From NCBI RefSeq assembly GCF_028765345.1, contig NZ_JARAJZ010000005.1:62001-126000 (forward strand): 64,000 bases of DNA. Reading direction: 5' to 3'. The notes beneath the pieces are model-generated. The model had not been told where the DNA came from and searched no databases. It worked only from the letters and a program-made list of their open reading frames with translations. This document shows positions 63,670 to 64,000 of this stretch, piece after piece (the first letter of the stretch is position 1; each line of letters begins with the position of its first letter). Both the position numbers and the translations under genes were made by a program. Source of the DNA: Sporolactobacillus sp. CQH2019 (GTDB lineage Bacteria; Bacillota; Bacilli; Bacillales; Sporolactobacillaceae).

Positions 63670-64000
63670 ATGCGATTGGAGCGTTTGAATGGCGACAGGA
63701 TAAAAATTTTCCTGACTTTTGACGACCTCAAGGAGCGGGGCATTACAAAAGAAGACATGTGGCACGACCTGCCAAGAGTAGAACAGCTTTTTCGGGATAT
63801 GATGCTTGAGGCAGATGATGAGCTTGGCTTCGAACCGAACGGTCCAATTGACGTTGAAGTGTTTTCCCTCCCTGCCCAGGGAATGGTTGTAATCGTCTCC
63901 AAGGGAAGAACCGATGATGACGAAGAAGATCGCCAGGATTTCGATGAAGACGAAGAAGAAGATTTTATTCAGATGCAGGTCACGCTCGATGAAAGCCAGG
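63670..64000 (+). CDS. ypbH: MecA-family ClpC adaptor YpbH, N-terminal part (cut by window edge)
   Basis: ATG 63670 follows AAGGAGG. The first 110 residues are present: the N-terminal domain MRLERLNGDRIKIFLTFDDL, ITKEDMWHDL, and the acidic segment DDDEEDRQDFDEDEEEDF. Its position after the recS block fits YpbH (MecB) better than MecA. It targets substrates to ClpCP. The ClpC-binding C-terminal domain lies outside the window. Confidence 0.9.
   Translation, partial: MRLERLNGDRIKIFLTFDDLKERGITKEDMWHDLPRVEQLFRDMMLEADDELGFEPNGPIDVEVFSLPAQGMVVIVSKGRTDDDEEDRQDFDEDEEEDFIQMQVTLDESQ

Overview
The window is a piece of chromosome from an endospore-forming member of the Bacillales. The evidence is a long stretch (about 35.8 kb to the right edge) whose gene order follows the Bacillus subtilis chromosome: nudF, spoIIM, fur, yqzK, xerD, pupG, dacF, spoIIAA-AB-sigF, spoVAC-AD-AE-AF, lysA, ribT, scpA-scpB, dacB-spmA-spmB, rluB, resD-resE, fer, ypbB, recS, ypbF, cotJABC and ypbH. 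Several expected members are missing (spoVAA/spoVAB, drm, the ribDEAH genes beside ribT, resABC). The protein sequences and the moderate GC content suggest a Sporolactobacillus-like lineage, but that placement is an inference.

The left third (1 to about 20 kb) is an accessory metal-handling region. It opens with a cut-off OmpR-type response regulator and its sensor kinase. Next come three tiny His/Cys-rich proteins, an extra FtsH protease, a copper-type P1B ATPase with a His-rich N-terminus, a cupredoxin-like protein, a divergent cadC-cadA cadmium/zinc efflux pair, a divergent lgt paralogue, an FAD oxidoreductase, OsmC, a cation diffusion facilitator (CDF), an envelope M23 peptidase and a CsoR-type regulator. 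Broken genes lie between them: an isoprenylcysteine methyltransferase remnant, a C39-like peptidase remnant, a frameshifted CDF and a frameshifted small membrane protein. Four promoters in this region share one architecture: TTCNACA repeats at exact 11-bp spacing with a TANNNT -10 box 18 bp after the start of the last repeat. They look like the regulon of one response regulator, most simply the one at the left edge.

From 20 to 36 kb the window holds metabolic and housekeeping cargo. This includes a short-chain dehydrogenase, an acetoin-dehydrogenase-type E1a-E1b-E2 operon behind a cre-like site, an AI-2E family exporter and a three-gene flavin electron-transfer operon (FMN-binding protein, ApbE, NqrB/RnfD-like membrane protein). 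It continues with a Nudix hydrolase, DeoD, a VOC protein, a second CDF behind a perfect ArsR-type operator, a thioredoxin-like protein, an LLM monooxygenase, a DNA glycosylase (Tag) and an MFS exporter.

From 36 kb on, the core is largely sporulation and cell-cycle machinery: compartment-specific sigma F and its regulators, the SpoVA DPA channel, cortex-modifying carboxypeptidases, spore maturation proteins, condensin ScpAB, XerD, and the CotJ coat operon. The most unusual core gene is xerD, which sits in the right place and has the right length but lacks two catalytic histidine positions. No tRNA, rRNA, CRISPR array or intact insertion sequence was seen.
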